DNA from: Alphaproteobacteria bacterium
Lineage (GTDB): Bacteria > Pseudomonadota > Alphaproteobacteria > Kiloniellales > DSM-21159
Direction of reading: 5' to 3'
Assembly (NCBI GenBank): GCA_030433005.1
Contig: JAUILQ010000022.1
Span: 1 to 64,000, forward strand
Length of the DNA: 64,000 bases
Position numbers and translations under genes: made by a program. The notes under the pieces were generated by a model that saw nothing but the letters and a program-made list of their open reading frames with translations, was not told the DNA's origin and ran no database searches. Positions 33,267-42,447 of this stretch are shown piece after piece; the first letter of the stretch is position 1, and each line of letters opens with the position of its first letter.

Positions 33267-35102
33267 ATGATCGACGCCGCCAGGAGATCCGGAGCGACCC
33301 AGCCCGAGACCGTCGCGGAAAGCGCCCCGCAGCCCGCCGGCGAGAGCCCGCTTCCAGAATGGGACCTGGGCGATCTCTATGCCGCGCCCGACGCCGCCGA
33401 GATCGACCGCGACCTGGCCGCCGCGCGCAAGGGCGCGCAGGACCTGCGCACGCGCTGCGCCGGCAGGGTGGCGGCGCTGAGCGGCGCCGAGCTCGGCCGC
33501 GCGATCGCCGACTACGAGGCGGTCGACGAGACGCTCTCGAAGCTGATGAGCTACGCCCAGCTGGTCTATGCGGCCGACATGAGCGAGCCGCGCAACGGCC
33601 GCTTCTTCCAGCAGATCCAGGAGTCGGTAAGCGCGATCTCGGCGGAGCTGATCTTCTTCACCCTGGAGCTCAACGAGATCGACGAGGCCGAGCTGGCGGC
33701 CAAGCTGGAAGACCCGCTGTTCGCCCGCTATCGGCCCTGGGTGCGCGACAGCCGCGCCTACCGGCCCTACCAGCTCGAAGAAAAGCTGGAGCGCCTGCTC
33801 CACGACAAGCAGGTCGCCGGCTCGGCCGCCTGGACGAGGCTGTTCGACGAGACCATGGCCGGCCTGCGCTTCCGGCTCGACGGCGAGAGCCTGACCTCGA
33901 TGCAGGTGCTCAACCGCATGAGCGACCCGGCCCGCGACACGCGCCGGCGCGCCGGCGCCGCCTTCGCGTCCGGCCTGAAGGAGCGGCTGCCCCTGTTCTC
34001 GCTGGTCACCAACACGCTGGCCAAGGACAAGCAGATCGAGGATTCCTGGCGCGGCTTCGACCGCCCGGTCTCGTCGCGCAACCTGCACAACCGGGTCGAG
34101 GACGAGGTCGTCGACGCGCTGGTCGGTGCGGTCACCGAGTCCTTCCCGCGGCTGTCGCACCGCTACTACGGCCTCAAGGCCAGGTGGCTCGGCCTCGACA
34201 GGCTGGCCTACTGGGACCGCAACGCGCCGCTGCCGACCAGCGAGGACCGGCAGGTCTCCTGGGACGAGGCGCGGCAGACCGTGCTGACCGCCTACGCCGA
34301 CTTCTCGGAGGAGCTGGCGGCGGTCGGCCGGCGCTTCTTCGACCAGCCCTGGATCGATGCGCCGGCGCGTCCCGGCAAGCAGTCCGGGGCCTTCGCCCAT
34401 CCGACCGTGCCGAGCGCCCATCCCTACCTGCTGCTCAACTACCAGGGCCGGCTGCGCGACGTCATGACCCTGGCCCACGAGCTCGGCCACGGCGTCCACC
34501 AGGTGCTGGCCGGCGGCCAGGGCCACCTGCTCGCCGGCACGCCGCTGACCCTGGCCGAGACGGCCAGCGTGTTCGGCGAGATGCTGACCTTCCGCCGGCT
34601 GCTCGCGCAGACGTCGAACCCGGCGCAGCGCAAGGCGATGCTGGCCGGCAAGGTCGAGGACATGCTGAACACCGTGGTCCGGCAGATCGCCTTCCACAAT
34701 TTCGAGGCGGCGGTCCACGAGCGGCGCCGCGACGGCGAGCTGCTGGCCGACGAGCTGGCCGAGATCTGGATGCGCACCCAGGTCGAGGCGCTCGGCCCGG
34801 CCTTCGAGCTGGACGAGGACTACCGCGTCTTCTGGGCCTACATCCCGCACTTCGTCCACGCGCCCTTCTACGTCTACGCCTACGCCTTCGGCGACTGCCT
34901 GGTGAACTCGCTCTACGCGGTCTACCAGGAGGCCGAGGAGGGCTTCGCCGAGAAGTACCTGGAGATGCTGCGCGCCGGCGGCACCAAGCGGCACGGCGAG
35001 CTGCTGGCGCCCTTCGGCCTCGACGCCTCGGATCCGGCCTTCTGGCACAAGGGCCTGTCGGTCATCGAAGGCCTGATCGACGAGCTGGAGGCCCTGGAGT
35101 AG
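33267..35102 (+). CDS. M3-family oligoendopeptidase (PepF-like)
   Basis: The protein has 611 residues with an AAAGGAG ribosome-binding site before the ATG at 33267. The zinc motif HELGH is at residues 404-408 in TLAHELGHGVHQVLAG, with the third ligand Glu in LTLAETASVFGEMLTFRRLL. The N-terminal 140 residues form the helical oligopeptidase domain (WDLGDLYAAPDAAEIDRDLAAARKGAQDL). PepF-type enzymes degrade short peptides in the cytosol. It diverges from the acyl-CoA ligase. Confidence 0.94.
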   Translation: MIDAARRSGATQPETVAESAPQPAGESPLPEWDLGDLYAAPDAAEIDRDLAAARKGAQDLRTRCAGRVAALSGAELGRAIADYEAVDETLSKLMSYAQLVYAADMSEPRNGRFFQQIQESVSAISAELIFFTLELNEIDEAELAAKLEDPLFARYRPWVRDSRAYRPYQLEEKLERLLHDKQVAGSAAWTRLFDETMAGLRFRLDGESLTSMQVLNRMSDPARDTRRRAGAAFASGLKERLPLFSLVTNTLAKDKQIEDSWRGFDRPVSSRNLHNRVEDEVVDALVGAVTESFPRLSHRYYGLKARWLGLDRLAYWDRNAPLPTSEDRQVSWDEARQTVLTAYADFSEELAAVGRRFFDQPWIDAPARPGKQSGAFAHPTVPSAHPYLLLNYQGRLRDVMTLAHELGHGVHQVLAGGQGHLLAGTPLTLAETASVFGEMLTFRRLLAQTSNPAQRKAMLAGKVEDMLNTVVRQIAFHNFEAAVHERRRDGELLADELAEIWMRTQVEALGPAFELDEDYRVFWAYIPHFVHAPFYVYAYAFGDCLVNSLYAVYQEAEEGFAEKYLEMLRAGGTKRHGELLAPFGLDASDPAFWHKGLSVIEGLIDELEALE

Positions 35103-35151
35103 CCGCGCGGTCGCCGGCGCCGAACGCGATCCGTCGCGAGAATGTCACGGC

Positions 35152-35173
35152 CGGCTTGAGCTGGCTCAAGCCG
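35152..35173. promoter_or_regulatory. Perfect 10-2-10 palindrome upstream of phaC
   Basis: CGGCTTGAGC-TG-GCTCAAGCCG lies between the peptidase stop and phaC, 55 bp before the phaC start. There is no T-tract, so it could be an operator as easily as a terminator for the upstream gene. Confidence 0.5.
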
Positions 35174-35227
35174 CCGCCGACGGCACCGGCATAGTGTTCC
35201 GCCGCTCACCAGCGGACGGAACCGACG

Positions 35228-37108
35228 ATGACCGAGACCGAGGCGACCGAACCCGGGACCCGCGACTCCCTTGCCGGCGGCGGCCCGGCGCAGGGGGCGC
35301 CGCTGCCGGCCGCGGCCCTGGCCTGCCGGGAAGAGGCCTTCCGGCCGCCGGCGGCGGGCCTCGACTACCCCGCGGACGCCGTCGCCGAGAGCGTCGACCG
35401 CATGACCCGCGGCGCCCTCGCGCGCCTCACGGCGGCGGTTTCGCCGGTCGCCCTGGCCCAGGCCTGGGTCGACTGGGGCCTCAACCTGGCGCTGTCGCCG
35501 GGCAAGCAGGCGAGCCTGGCGCAGGCGGCCTGGGCCCAGGGCACCGCCTTTGCCGCCCACAGCCGCCAGGTGCTGGCCGGCGAGCGGCCGGCGCCGCTGA
35601 TCGAGCCGCAGCCGCACGACAAGCGCTTCGGCGACCCGCGCTGGCGCGACACGCCCTTCAACCTGCTGGTGGAGGGCTTCCTGCTGACCGAGCAGTGGTG
35701 GCACAACGCGACCCACGGCGTGCGCGGCGTCTCGGCGCACCACGAGGCCATGGTCTCCTTCATGGCGCGCCAGGCGCTCGACGTCCTCGCGCCCTCCAAC
35801 CATCCCGCGACCAACCCGGTGCTGCAGGAGGTGACGCGGCGCGAGGGCGGGCTCAACCTGCTGCGCGGCGCCGAGAACCTGGCCCGCGACCTGGAGCGCC
35901 AGGTCCTCGGCCAGCCGCCGCTCGAGGCCGAGGCCTTCCGGCCGGGCCGCGAGGTCGCGGCGACGCCCGGCGAGGTGGTCTATCGCAATCGCCTGATCGA
36001 GCTGATCCAGTACCGGCCGGCCGGCGAGCAGGTGCGCCCCGAGCCCGTTCTGCTCGTGCCGGCCTGGATCATGAAATACTACATCCTGGATCTCTCGCCG
36101 GAGAACTCGCTGGTCCGCTACCTGCTCGAGCGCGGCTACAGCGTCTTCGTCATCTCCTGGCGCAATCCCGACGCCGAGGACCGCGATCTCGGCATGGAGG
36201 ACTACCGGCGGCTCGGCGTCATGGCCGCGCTCGACGCCGTCGAGGCGATCTGCGGGGATGCGGCGGGCACGGCGCCGCGGATCCATGCCCTCGGCTACTG
36301 TCTGGGCGGCACGCTGCTGTCGATCGCGGCCGCGGCGATGGCCCGCGACGGCGACGAGCGCCTCGCCTCGCTGACCCTGCTGGCGGCGCAGACCGACTTC
36401 GTCGAGGCCGGCGAGCTGACGCTGTTCATCGACAAGGGGCAGGTCGACTGGCTGCAGGACCTGATGTGGAGCCAGGGCTTCCTGGACACCCGGCAGATGG
36501 CCGGGGCCTTCACCATGCTGCGTTCGCGCGACCTCTTCTGGTCGCGGCTGCTGCACGAGTACTTCTGCGGCGAGCGCGGCAGGCCGAACGACCTGATGGC
36601 GTGGAACGCCGACGCCACGCGCATGCCCTACCGCATGCACAGCGAGTACCTGGAGCGGCTGTTCGAGGAGAACCGGCTGGCGCGCGGCACGTACGAGGTC
36701 GAGGGCCGCCCGGTCGCGCTGACCGACATCCGGGTGCCGATCTTCGCCGTGGCCACGGCCAAGGACCACGTCGCGCCCTGGCGCTCGGTCTACAAGCTGC
36801 GGCTGCTCACCGACACCGAGCTGACCTTCCTGCTGACCAGCGGCGGCCACAACGCCGGCATCGTCACGCCGCCCGGCCACCCGCGGCGCATCTACCAGGT
36901 CGGGCGGGTGCGCGACCACGAGCGCTACGTCGATCCCGACCGCTGGCGCCTGGCGACGCCGGTGCGCCAGGGCTCCTGGTGGCCGGAATATGTCGCCTGG
37001 CTCGACGAGCGCTCCGGCGCCCCGGTGGCGCCGCCCCCGCTCGGCCGCCCGGAAGCGGGCTACGCGCCCCTCGAGCCCGCGCCCGGGCGCTACGTGCACC
37101 AGCGTTGA
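35228..37108 (+). CDS. phaC: Class I poly(3-hydroxyalkanoate) synthase
   Basis: The protein has 626 residues. The alpha/beta-hydrolase catalytic triad is present: Cys358 in GYCLGG, Asp513 in AKDHVAPW, and His541 in SGGHNAG. Family segments are DKRFGDPRWRDTPFNLLVEGFLLTEQWW, LVPAWIMKYYILDLSPENSLVRYLLERGYSVFVISWRNP and FCGERGRPNDLMAWNADATRMPYRMHSEYLERLFEENRL. The N-terminal 45 residues are Ala/Gly/Pro-rich. It polymerises (R)-3-hydroxyacyl-CoA on the granule surface. phaA/phaB are not adjacent; a phasin gene occurs at 4082-4558. Confidence 0.95.
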   Translation: MTETEATEPGTRDSLAGGGPAQGAPLPAAALACREEAFRPPAAGLDYPADAVAESVDRMTRGALARLTAAVSPVALAQAWVDWGLNLALSPGKQASLAQAAWAQGTAFAAHSRQVLAGERPAPLIEPQPHDKRFGDPRWRDTPFNLLVEGFLLTEQWWHNATHGVRGVSAHHEAMVSFMARQALDVLAPSNHPATNPVLQEVTRREGGLNLLRGAENLARDLERQVLGQPPLEAEAFRPGREVAATPGEVVYRNRLIELIQYRPAGEQVRPEPVLLVPAWIMKYYILDLSPENSLVRYLLERGYSVFVISWRNPDAEDRDLGMEDYRRLGVMAALDAVEAICGDAAGTAPRIHALGYCLGGTLLSIAAAAMARDGDERLASLTLLAAQTDFVEAGELTLFIDKGQVDWLQDLMWSQGFLDTRQMAGAFTMLRSRDLFWSRLLHEYFCGERGRPNDLMAWNADATRMPYRMHSEYLERLFEENRLARGTYEVEGRPVALTDIRVPIFAVATAKDHVAPWRSVYKLRLLTDTELTFLLTSGGHNAGIVTPPGHPRRIYQVGRVRDHERYVDPDRWRLATPVRQGSWWPEYVAWLDERSGAPVAPPPLGRPEAGYAPLEPAPGRYVHQR

Positions 37109-37239
37109 TGGGCGCGCCAGCGCTGACGGGCGGGACCGATCTTTTTTTGCCCGAGGGGCGCCGCCTTGATCTGGAGCAATGGCGGCAGGTCGTCGCCATG
37201 CATATATTGATTGCAGTGGGCAGGTGGTGAGCCAACGCG

Positions 37240-37767
37240 ATGCGGGAGGCGCCGGTGCTTGCTTGTCAGAAGAGTGATTTCCTCGACGTCAGCGCCCTCC
37301 CGATCGAGATCGGCGGCCGCCACGCCGGCCTCGCCGTATCGCTGGGCAGCGCGATGCTGTTCTTCACGCCCTATCCGGAGTTGAAGGGCCTCGACGGGCG
37401 GCGTTTCGCCTCCCGCCAGGCGCTGGTCGGCGAGGTCGCCGACTGCTGGCGCCGTGCAGCCGGCCGCTTGGCACGCGCATCGCGGCTTCGGCCCCTCGAG
37501 GGCCGGCTGTGGCGCGAGCGTCGCGCCCTGGACCTGCGCCGCCGGCTACCGTCGGCCGGGACGCGCGCGGGCGCCGAGGCCGAGTTCGGTGCCTTCGCTG
37601 CCGGGTGCTTCGCCGCGCCGGCGGTGCCGGCCGGCAGCGTCCCGTTCCGGGCGGTCGGAGCCGGCGGCGAACCGGCCGCGCCGCGCGAGCCGGGCGCGAG
37701 CGACGAGCCTGCCCGTCCGAACGAGGAAGCCGCCGGTTCGCCGAGGGGGCGCGCGGTCGGCTTCTGA
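37240..37767 (+). CDS. Hypothetical protein
   Basis: The protein has 175 residues. No family is recognised. Residues 1-90 have ordered features (SALPIEIGGRHAGLAVSLGSAMLFFTPYPELKGLDGRRFASRQALVGEVADCWRRAA), while the rest is Ala/Arg/Gly/Pro-rich and low in complexity. AGGTGG at 37221-37226 is a weak ribosome-binding site. The 130 bp between phaC and this gene contain a T7 run at 37142-37148 and an AT-rich ATGCATATATTGATTGCAG near 37198-37216, a plausible promoter. The C-terminal half could be spurious. Confidence 0.45.
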   Translation: MREAPVLACQKSDFLDVSALPIEIGGRHAGLAVSLGSAMLFFTPYPELKGLDGRRFASRQALVGEVADCWRRAAGRLARASRLRPLEGRLWRERRALDLRRRLPSAGTRAGAEAEFGAFAAGCFAAPAVPAGSVPFRAVGAGGEPAAPREPGASDEPARPNEEAAGSPRGRAVGF

Positions 37768-37831
37768 GGCCGGACCGTCCGCCAGCCTCCCGGCGCCGCC
37801 CTCCGCGCGCCGACCTCGCGGGGGCTTTACC

Positions 37832-38305
37832 TCAAAGCCGTTTCTCGAGCTTCGGCAGCCGGCGGCCGGGGATCGAGCCGGAGGCCTCCTCGCCCGCCCG
37901 CTCCATGCCCATGCGCAGGTAGAAGCCTTCGGCGCCCGGGTCGGCGACCGCGACGAGACGGCTGCAGCCGGCGTCCTTCGCCATCCGCTCCAGCGCCGCG
38001 AACAGCCGGCGCCCGATGCCGTGGCCCAGCCGGGCGGGCTCGACGAAGAGCAGCAGGATCTCCGCCTCGCCGCCGGGCGCGACGCCGAGGCGCGCGACGC
38101 CGGCGGCCCGCCCGTCGCGCTCCGCGACGAGGACGCCGCCGGCCGTGATCTCGGGCGCGCTGAGCGTCAGCTCGCCCCGGCAGGCCTGCAGGAAGGCCGC
38201 GTCGTAACCCCAGACGGCCTTGGAACGCAGGCAGAGCGCGCTCAGCGCGGCGGCTTCTTCGGGGCGCGCCGGGCGCAGGGCCGCGTGGGATTCGCGCGCT
38301 GTCAT
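37832..38305 (-). CDS. GNAT-family N-acetyltransferase
   Basis: The protein has 157 residues from the ATG at 38305. The GNAT core is visible: LRPARPEEAAALSALCLRSKAVWGYDAAFLQACR, GGVLVAERDGRAAGVARLGV, EILLLFVEPARLGHGIGRRLFAALE (acetyl-CoA binding loop, GxGxxG-like RLGHGIG) and VAVADPGAEGFYLRMGM. The substrate is unknown. The region before 38305 is shared with the divergent thiolase gene. Confidence 0.88.
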   Translation of the reverse strand: MTARESHAALRPARPEEAAALSALCLRSKAVWGYDAAFLQACRGELTLSAPEITAGGVLVAERDGRAAGVARLGVAPGGEAEILLLFVEPARLGHGIGRRLFAALERMAKDAGCSRLVAVADPGAEGFYLRMGMERAGEEASGSIPGRRLPKLEKRL

Positions 38306-38433
38306 GGCAGGGGCTCCACCGTCGGATGAGGGGCAACGGTAGCGGGCGGCCGGCCGGACCGCTATATCAGGAGCGAACCGGCGGGGCGCCGCGCAGCGCG
38401 CTCGCGCCGCTGCCATGCGAGGGAAGGAAAGCC

Positions 38434-39603
38434 ATGACCAGCTCCTGCATCGTCGGTTGGGCCCACACGCCCTTCGGCAAGCACGAGAACGACGACGTCG
38501 AATCGCTGATCGGCCAGGTCGCCCTGCAGGCGGTCACCGACGCCGGCCTCGATCCCAAGGACATCGACGAGATCGTGCTCGGCACCTACAACGAGGGCTT
38601 CTCGCCCCAGGGCTTTCCGGCCTCGCTGGTGCTGCAGACCTCCCCGGACTTCCGCTTCAAGCCGGCGACCCGGGTCGAGAACGCCTGCGCCACCGGCTCG
38701 GCGGCGATCCACCAGGGGCTCAAGACGATCGCAGCGGGCAAGGGCCGCTTCGTGCTGGTCGTCGGCGTCGAGAAGATGACCGCGCTGCCCGGGCCCGAGA
38801 TCGGCAAGACCCTGCTCAAGGCCTCCTACCTGAAGGAGGAGAGCGAGATCGAGGGCGGCTTCGCCGGCGTCTTCGGGGTGATCGCCAACCAGTACTTCCA
38901 GCGCCACGGCGACCAGTCCGACGCGCTGGCGGCGATCGCCGCCAAGAATCACGCCAACGGCGTCGAGAACCCCTGGGCGCAGATGCGCAAGGACCTGGGC
39001 TACGACTTCTGCCGCACCGTCTCTGACAAGAACCCCTACGTCGCGGGTCCCCTCAAGCGCACGGACTGCTCGCTGGTCTCCGACGGCGCCGCGGCGCTGG
39101 TGCTGACCGACGAGGAGACCGCGGCCTCGATGGACAAGGCGGTCAAGTTCCGCGCCGCCGTCCAGGTCAACGACTACCTGCCGCTCTCGAAGCGCGACAT
39201 CGTGCTGTTCGAGGGCTGCGAGCAGGCGTGGAAGCGGGCCCATGCCGAGGCCGGCACCGGCCTGTCGGACCTGTCCTTCGTCGAGACCCACGACTGCTTC
39301 ACGATCGCCGAGCTGCTGGAGTACGAGGCGATGGGCCTGACCCCGCGCGGCCAGGGCGCGAAGGCGGCGCTCGAGGGCTGGACGAAGAAGGACGGCAAGC
39401 TGCCGATAAACCCTTCCGGCGGCCTCAAGTCGAAGGGCCACCCGATCGGCGCGACCGGCGTGTCGATGCACGTCATGACCTCGATGCAGCTGACCGGCAA
39501 GGCCGAGGGCATGCAGGTCCGCGACGCGCGCCTGGGCGGCATCTTCAACATGGGCGGGGCCGCCGTCGCCAACTACGTCTCGATCCTCGAGCCCTTGAAG
39601 TAG
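38434..39603 (+). CDS. Thiolase family protein (acetyl-CoA acetyltransferase, SCP2-like type)
   Basis: The protein has 389 residues with a GGGAAGG ribosome-binding site. The active-site Cys lies in RVENACATGSAAIHQG near residue 88; the other catalytic elements are VETHDCFTIAEL (the type with His in the THD motif), NPSGGLKSKGHPIGATG and the C-terminal NMGGAAVANY. This pattern is that of SCP-x-like thiolases rather than biosynthetic PhaA. It catalyses thiolytic cleavage of 3-ketoacyl-CoA. It lies 55 bp upstream of two PPC-domain genes and an AcuI-type reductase, which overlap each other. Confidence 0.92.
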   Translation: MTSSCIVGWAHTPFGKHENDDVESLIGQVALQAVTDAGLDPKDIDEIVLGTYNEGFSPQGFPASLVLQTSPDFRFKPATRVENACATGSAAIHQGLKTIAAGKGRFVLVVGVEKMTALPGPEIGKTLLKASYLKEESEIEGGFAGVFGVIANQYFQRHGDQSDALAAIAAKNHANGVENPWAQMRKDLGYDFCRTVSDKNPYVAGPLKRTDCSLVSDGAAALVLTDEETAASMDKAVKFRAAVQVNDYLPLSKRDIVLFEGCEQAWKRAHAEAGTGLSDLSFVETHDCFTIAELLEYEAMGLTPRGQGAKAALEGWTKKDGKLPINPSGGLKSKGHPIGATGVSMHVMTSMQLTGKAEGMQVRDARLGGIFNMGGAAVANYVSILEPLK

Positions 39604-39658
39604 GGGCCCCACGCCCGCCCGCGGCGGCGGGTGCGGCGGCCACGCGAAGAGAGGTGCG

Positions 39659-40177
39659 GTGAGGCTTCTCAAGCATCCCGGACGGCCGCTCCAGCCGCGC
39701 CGCCTGATCGCCGAGGCGCGCGCGGGCGGCGAGTGGCGCTGCCTGCTGCCCGAAGGGGCCCTGCTCGGCGACCTGGCCGGGCGTCTGGCGGCGCGCGGCG
39801 TCGAGCAGGCGGCGATCCAGCTGCTCGGCGGCGCCTTCGCGCGCTTCGAATACCGTTGCGGCGAGCCGGCCGAGGCGGGCGCGGGGCCGCTGCTGGACGA
39901 GGGCGAGCGGCGCAGCCTGGACGGCGCCTGCCCGCTGGTCGGCGGCAGCGCGATCCTGGGGCGCGGCCTCGACGGCGGTCCGCGGCTGCACGCCCACGCC
40001 CTCGTCGTGGGGCCTGACGGCGTCCTCGCCGGCGGACGCCTGGAGCCGGCCGGCTGCAGGGTCGGGCCCGATGGCCTGGCCGTCCAGGTCGTCGCCCTCG
40101 CCGGGGCGGGCTTCGCCGCGGCGCAGGACGAGGAGACCGGCGCCACCCTGTTCGAGCCGAGAGTGGAGGGTGCATGA
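39659..40177 (+). CDS. PPC (DUF296) domain protein, first of a pair
   Basis: The protein has 172 residues with a GTG start preceded by AGAGAGG. The PPC fold is suggested by RCLLPEGALLGDLAGRLAARGVEQAAIQLLGGAFARFEYRCG, then a GGSAILGRGLDGGPRLHAHALVVGPDGVLAGGRL segment whose HAH matches the metal-binding histidines of bacterial PPC proteins. The fit is weaker than in the next gene. Function is unknown for most family members. It is coupled by ATGA to the second PPC gene. Confidence 0.75.
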   Translation: MRLLKHPGRPLQPRRLIAEARAGGEWRCLLPEGALLGDLAGRLAARGVEQAAIQLLGGAFARFEYRCGEPAEAGAGPLLDEGERRSLDGACPLVGGSAILGRGLDGGPRLHAHALVVGPDGVLAGGRLEPAGCRVGPDGLAVQVVALAGAGFAAAQDEETGATLFEPRVEGA

Positions 40178-40599
40178 GCGACGAGATCCTGTTCGAGCCC
40201 GGCCGGACCGGGCGTCTGGTCGCGATCCGCCTGAAGCCGAATCAGGACCTCGTGGAGGGCGTCGAGGCGGCGGCCGAGGAGGCCGGTCTCGCCTACGCCA
40301 CGGTGCGCGCCGCGGTCGGCTCGCTGGTCGATGCCGCCCTCGGCTTCGGGGCGGGGGAGGGCGCCGGCGTCACCACGGTCGAGGGGCCGGGCATCGAGAT
40401 CCTGACCCTGGGCGGCGAGCTGCGGCCGGACCGGCAGGGGCGCCCGCACGCCTACCTGCAGGGCACGGTCTCCGACCCCGACGCCGGGGTCTACGGCGGC
40501 CGCTTCGTGCGCGGCGCCAACCCGATCTGCATGACTCTGGAGCTGGTGCTCCAGGAATGGATTCCCGAGGACGGCGACGAAGGGGAGGACGAGGCATGA
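40174..40599 (+). CDS. PPC (DUF296) domain protein, second of a pair
   Basis: The protein has 141 residues. A clear PPC/DUF296 domain: GRLVAIRLKPNQDLVEGVEAAAEEAGLAYATVRAAVGSLVDAALGFG, GPGIEILTLGGELRPDRQGRPHAYLQGTVSDPDAGVYGGRFVRGANPICMTLELVLQEW. The usual histidine triad is reduced: PHAYLQ keeps one His where others have HxHxH. PPC proteins form trimers; two linked copies could form a hetero-oligomer. The ATG overlaps the previous stop, and its stop overlaps the AcuI-type start. Confidence 0.88.
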   Translation: MSDEILFEPGRTGRLVAIRLKPNQDLVEGVEAAAEEAGLAYATVRAAVGSLVDAALGFGAGEGAGVTTVEGPGIEILTLGGELRPDRQGRPHAYLQGTVSDPDAGVYGGRFVRGANPICMTLELVLQEWIPEDGDEGEDEA

Positions 40600-41588
40600 G
40601 CTTTCGCGCCCATCTGCTGGAGGAGAGCGACGGCAAGGTCGCCGGCAAGCTGGTCGAGCTGGAGGAGTCCCGGCTGCCCGAGGGGAATGTCACGGTCGCC
40701 GTCGACTATTCGACGCTCAACTACAAGGACGGCATGATCCTCAAGGGCATCGGCCGGCTGGTGCGCAGCTACCCCCACGTGCCCGGCGTCGACTTCGCCG
40801 GCACGGTCGAGCAGAGCGACGACCCGCGCTACCGGGCCGGCGACAAGGTCGTGCTGACCGGCTGGCGCGTCGGCGAGATGCACTGGGGCGGCTACGCCGA
40901 GAAGGCCAGGGTCAAGGCCGACTGGCTGGTGCCGCTGCCCGAAGGCCTGAGCGCCAAGCGCGCCATGGCGATCGGCACCGCCGGTTTCACCGCGATGCTG
41001 GCGGTGCTCGAGCTGGAGCGCCACGGCCTGGAGGCGGGCGAGGAGCGGCCGGTGCTCGTCACCGGCGCGGCCGGCGGCGTCGGCTCGGTCGCGGTGGCCG
41101 TTCTGGCCCGGCTCGGCTACCGCGTCGCCGCCTCGACGGGGCGGGCGCAGACCCACGACTACCTGCGCGATCTCGGCGCGACGGAGATCGTCGAGCGCGG
41201 CGAGCTCGCCGAGCCGCCGAGCCGGCCGCTCGACAAGGAGCGCTGGGCGGCCTGCATCGACGCGGTCGGCGGCACGACCCTGGCCCGCGTGCTGACCCAG
41301 ATGGCCTACGGCCGCTCGGTCGCGGCGGTCGGGCTGGCCGGCGGCAACGCGCTGGAGACCACGGTGCTGCCGTTCCTGCTGCGGGGGGTAAACCTGCTCG
41401 GCATCGATTCGGTGATGCGCCCCTACGACGACCGGATCGAGGCCTGGAACCGGCTGCTGAGCGACCTGCCGATGGACAAGCTCGACGCCATGACCGAGGA
41501 GGCCGGCCTCGGCGACCTGCCGGCGCTCGCCGACTCGATCCTGGCCGGCGGCGTGCGCGGCCGCACGGTGATCGACGTCCGCCGCTGA
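40596..41588 (+). CDS. AcuI-type acrylyl-CoA reductase (medium-chain dehydrogenase/reductase)
   Basis: The protein has 330 residues. The YhdH/AcuI subfamily is recognised by VAVDYSTLNYKDGMILKGIGRLVRSYPHVPGVDFAGTV, VLTGWRVGEMHWGGYAEKARVKADWLVPLPEGLS, the NADP-binding VTGAAGGVGSVAVAVLARLGY near residue 155, and the end GVNLLGIDSVM. No zinc ligands are present. AcuI reduces acrylyl-CoA to propionyl-CoA. Gene order with a thiolase suggests an acyl-CoA route, but a general enone reductase is equally possible. Confidence 0.9.
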   Translation: MSFRAHLLEESDGKVAGKLVELEESRLPEGNVTVAVDYSTLNYKDGMILKGIGRLVRSYPHVPGVDFAGTVEQSDDPRYRAGDKVVLTGWRVGEMHWGGYAEKARVKADWLVPLPEGLSAKRAMAIGTAGFTAMLAVLELERHGLEAGEERPVLVTGAAGGVGSVAVAVLARLGYRVAASTGRAQTHDYLRDLGATEIVERGELAEPPSRPLDKERWAACIDAVGGTTLARVLTQMAYGRSVAAVGLAGGNALETTVLPFLLRGVNLLGIDSVMRPYDDRIEAWNRLLSDLPMDKLDAMTEEAGLGDLPALADSILAGGVRGRTVIDVRR

Positions 41589-41790
41589 CCGGACCCGCCG
41601 AGGGGCCTCGCTGACCGGCAGTGCGGCGCGCCGGCCCGGCCGGGTCGGCGCGCTCTCGCCCCCGTCTTGTCACAGAAGCGCCGCTTAGGGCATAAGGCGC
41701 TGTGGTGGGCATGGGGGTTCCAGTGCGATTCTGCGCCAGGGAACGGCGGCCGGAAGGCGCCGCTCCGCTTCTTCGCGATCATCGACGGCC

Positions 41791-42447
41791 TTGACCAGTC
41801 GCTGGCTGACCGGCGCGCTGGCGCTGCTGCTGCTCTGCCTGCAGGCGCAGCCGGGCATCGCCCGCGATCCGCTCTGGGAGCTGCTGCCCTGGAACGAGCG
41901 GCTCGGCGTCGACTGGTACGAGAACCGCGGCGAGCGCGGCGACGCCGAGGCCCAGGCGATCGCCGGCGCCATGCACGAGCGCGGCATCGGCACGCCGGTC
42001 GACCTCGAGGCGGCCAGGCGCTGGTACCGCCGGGCCGCCGAGAACGGCCAGCCGGCGGCGCAGTTCCGGCTCGGCGTCCTGCTCAGCGAGCGTCCCGGCG
42101 GCGACGAGGCCGAGGCGGCGCGCTGGTACCGTGCGGCGGCCGAAGCCGGCATCGCCCAGGCGGCCTACAACCTGGCGGTGCTCTACGAGGCCGGGCGCGG
42201 CATCGAGCCCGACCTCGAGGCGGCGGCCCGCTTCTACGAGGCGGCCTTCGAGGGCGGCATCGCCCGCGCCGCGCTGAATCGGGGGCTGCTCGCCCTGCGC
42301 GAGACGCCGCCGGACGGTGCCGCGGCCTACCGCTGGCTGCTGCGCGCCGAGGCGGCCGGCGTCGCCGAGGCCGCCGCCCTGGCGCCCGAGGTCGCCGGGC
42401 TGCTGAGCGCCGAGGAGCGCGCGGCCGCCGAGGCCGCGGCCCGCTGA
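41791..42447 (+). CDS. Exported Sel1-repeat protein
   Basis: The protein has 218 residues from a TTG at 41791. A signal peptide (WLTGALALLLLCLQAQPGIA, cleavage near 25) is followed by Sel1-like TPR units: GDAEAQAIAGAMHERGIGTPVDLEAARRWYRRAAENG, QPAAQFRLGVLLSERPGGDEAEAARWYRAAAEAG and IAQAAYNLAVLYEAGRGIEPDLEAAARFYEAAFEGG. Such periplasmic scaffolds mediate protein contacts; no partner is obvious. The TTG lacks a strong ribosome-binding site, so the exact start is uncertain. Confidence 0.82.
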   Translation: MTSRWLTGALALLLLCLQAQPGIARDPLWELLPWNERLGVDWYENRGERGDAEAQAIAGAMHERGIGTPVDLEAARRWYRRAAENGQPAAQFRLGVLLSERPGGDEAEAARWYRAAAEAGIAQAAYNLAVLYEAGRGIEPDLEAAARFYEAAFEGGIARAALNRGLLALRETPPDGAAAYRWLLRAEAAGVAEAAALAPEVAGLLSAEERAAAEAAAR

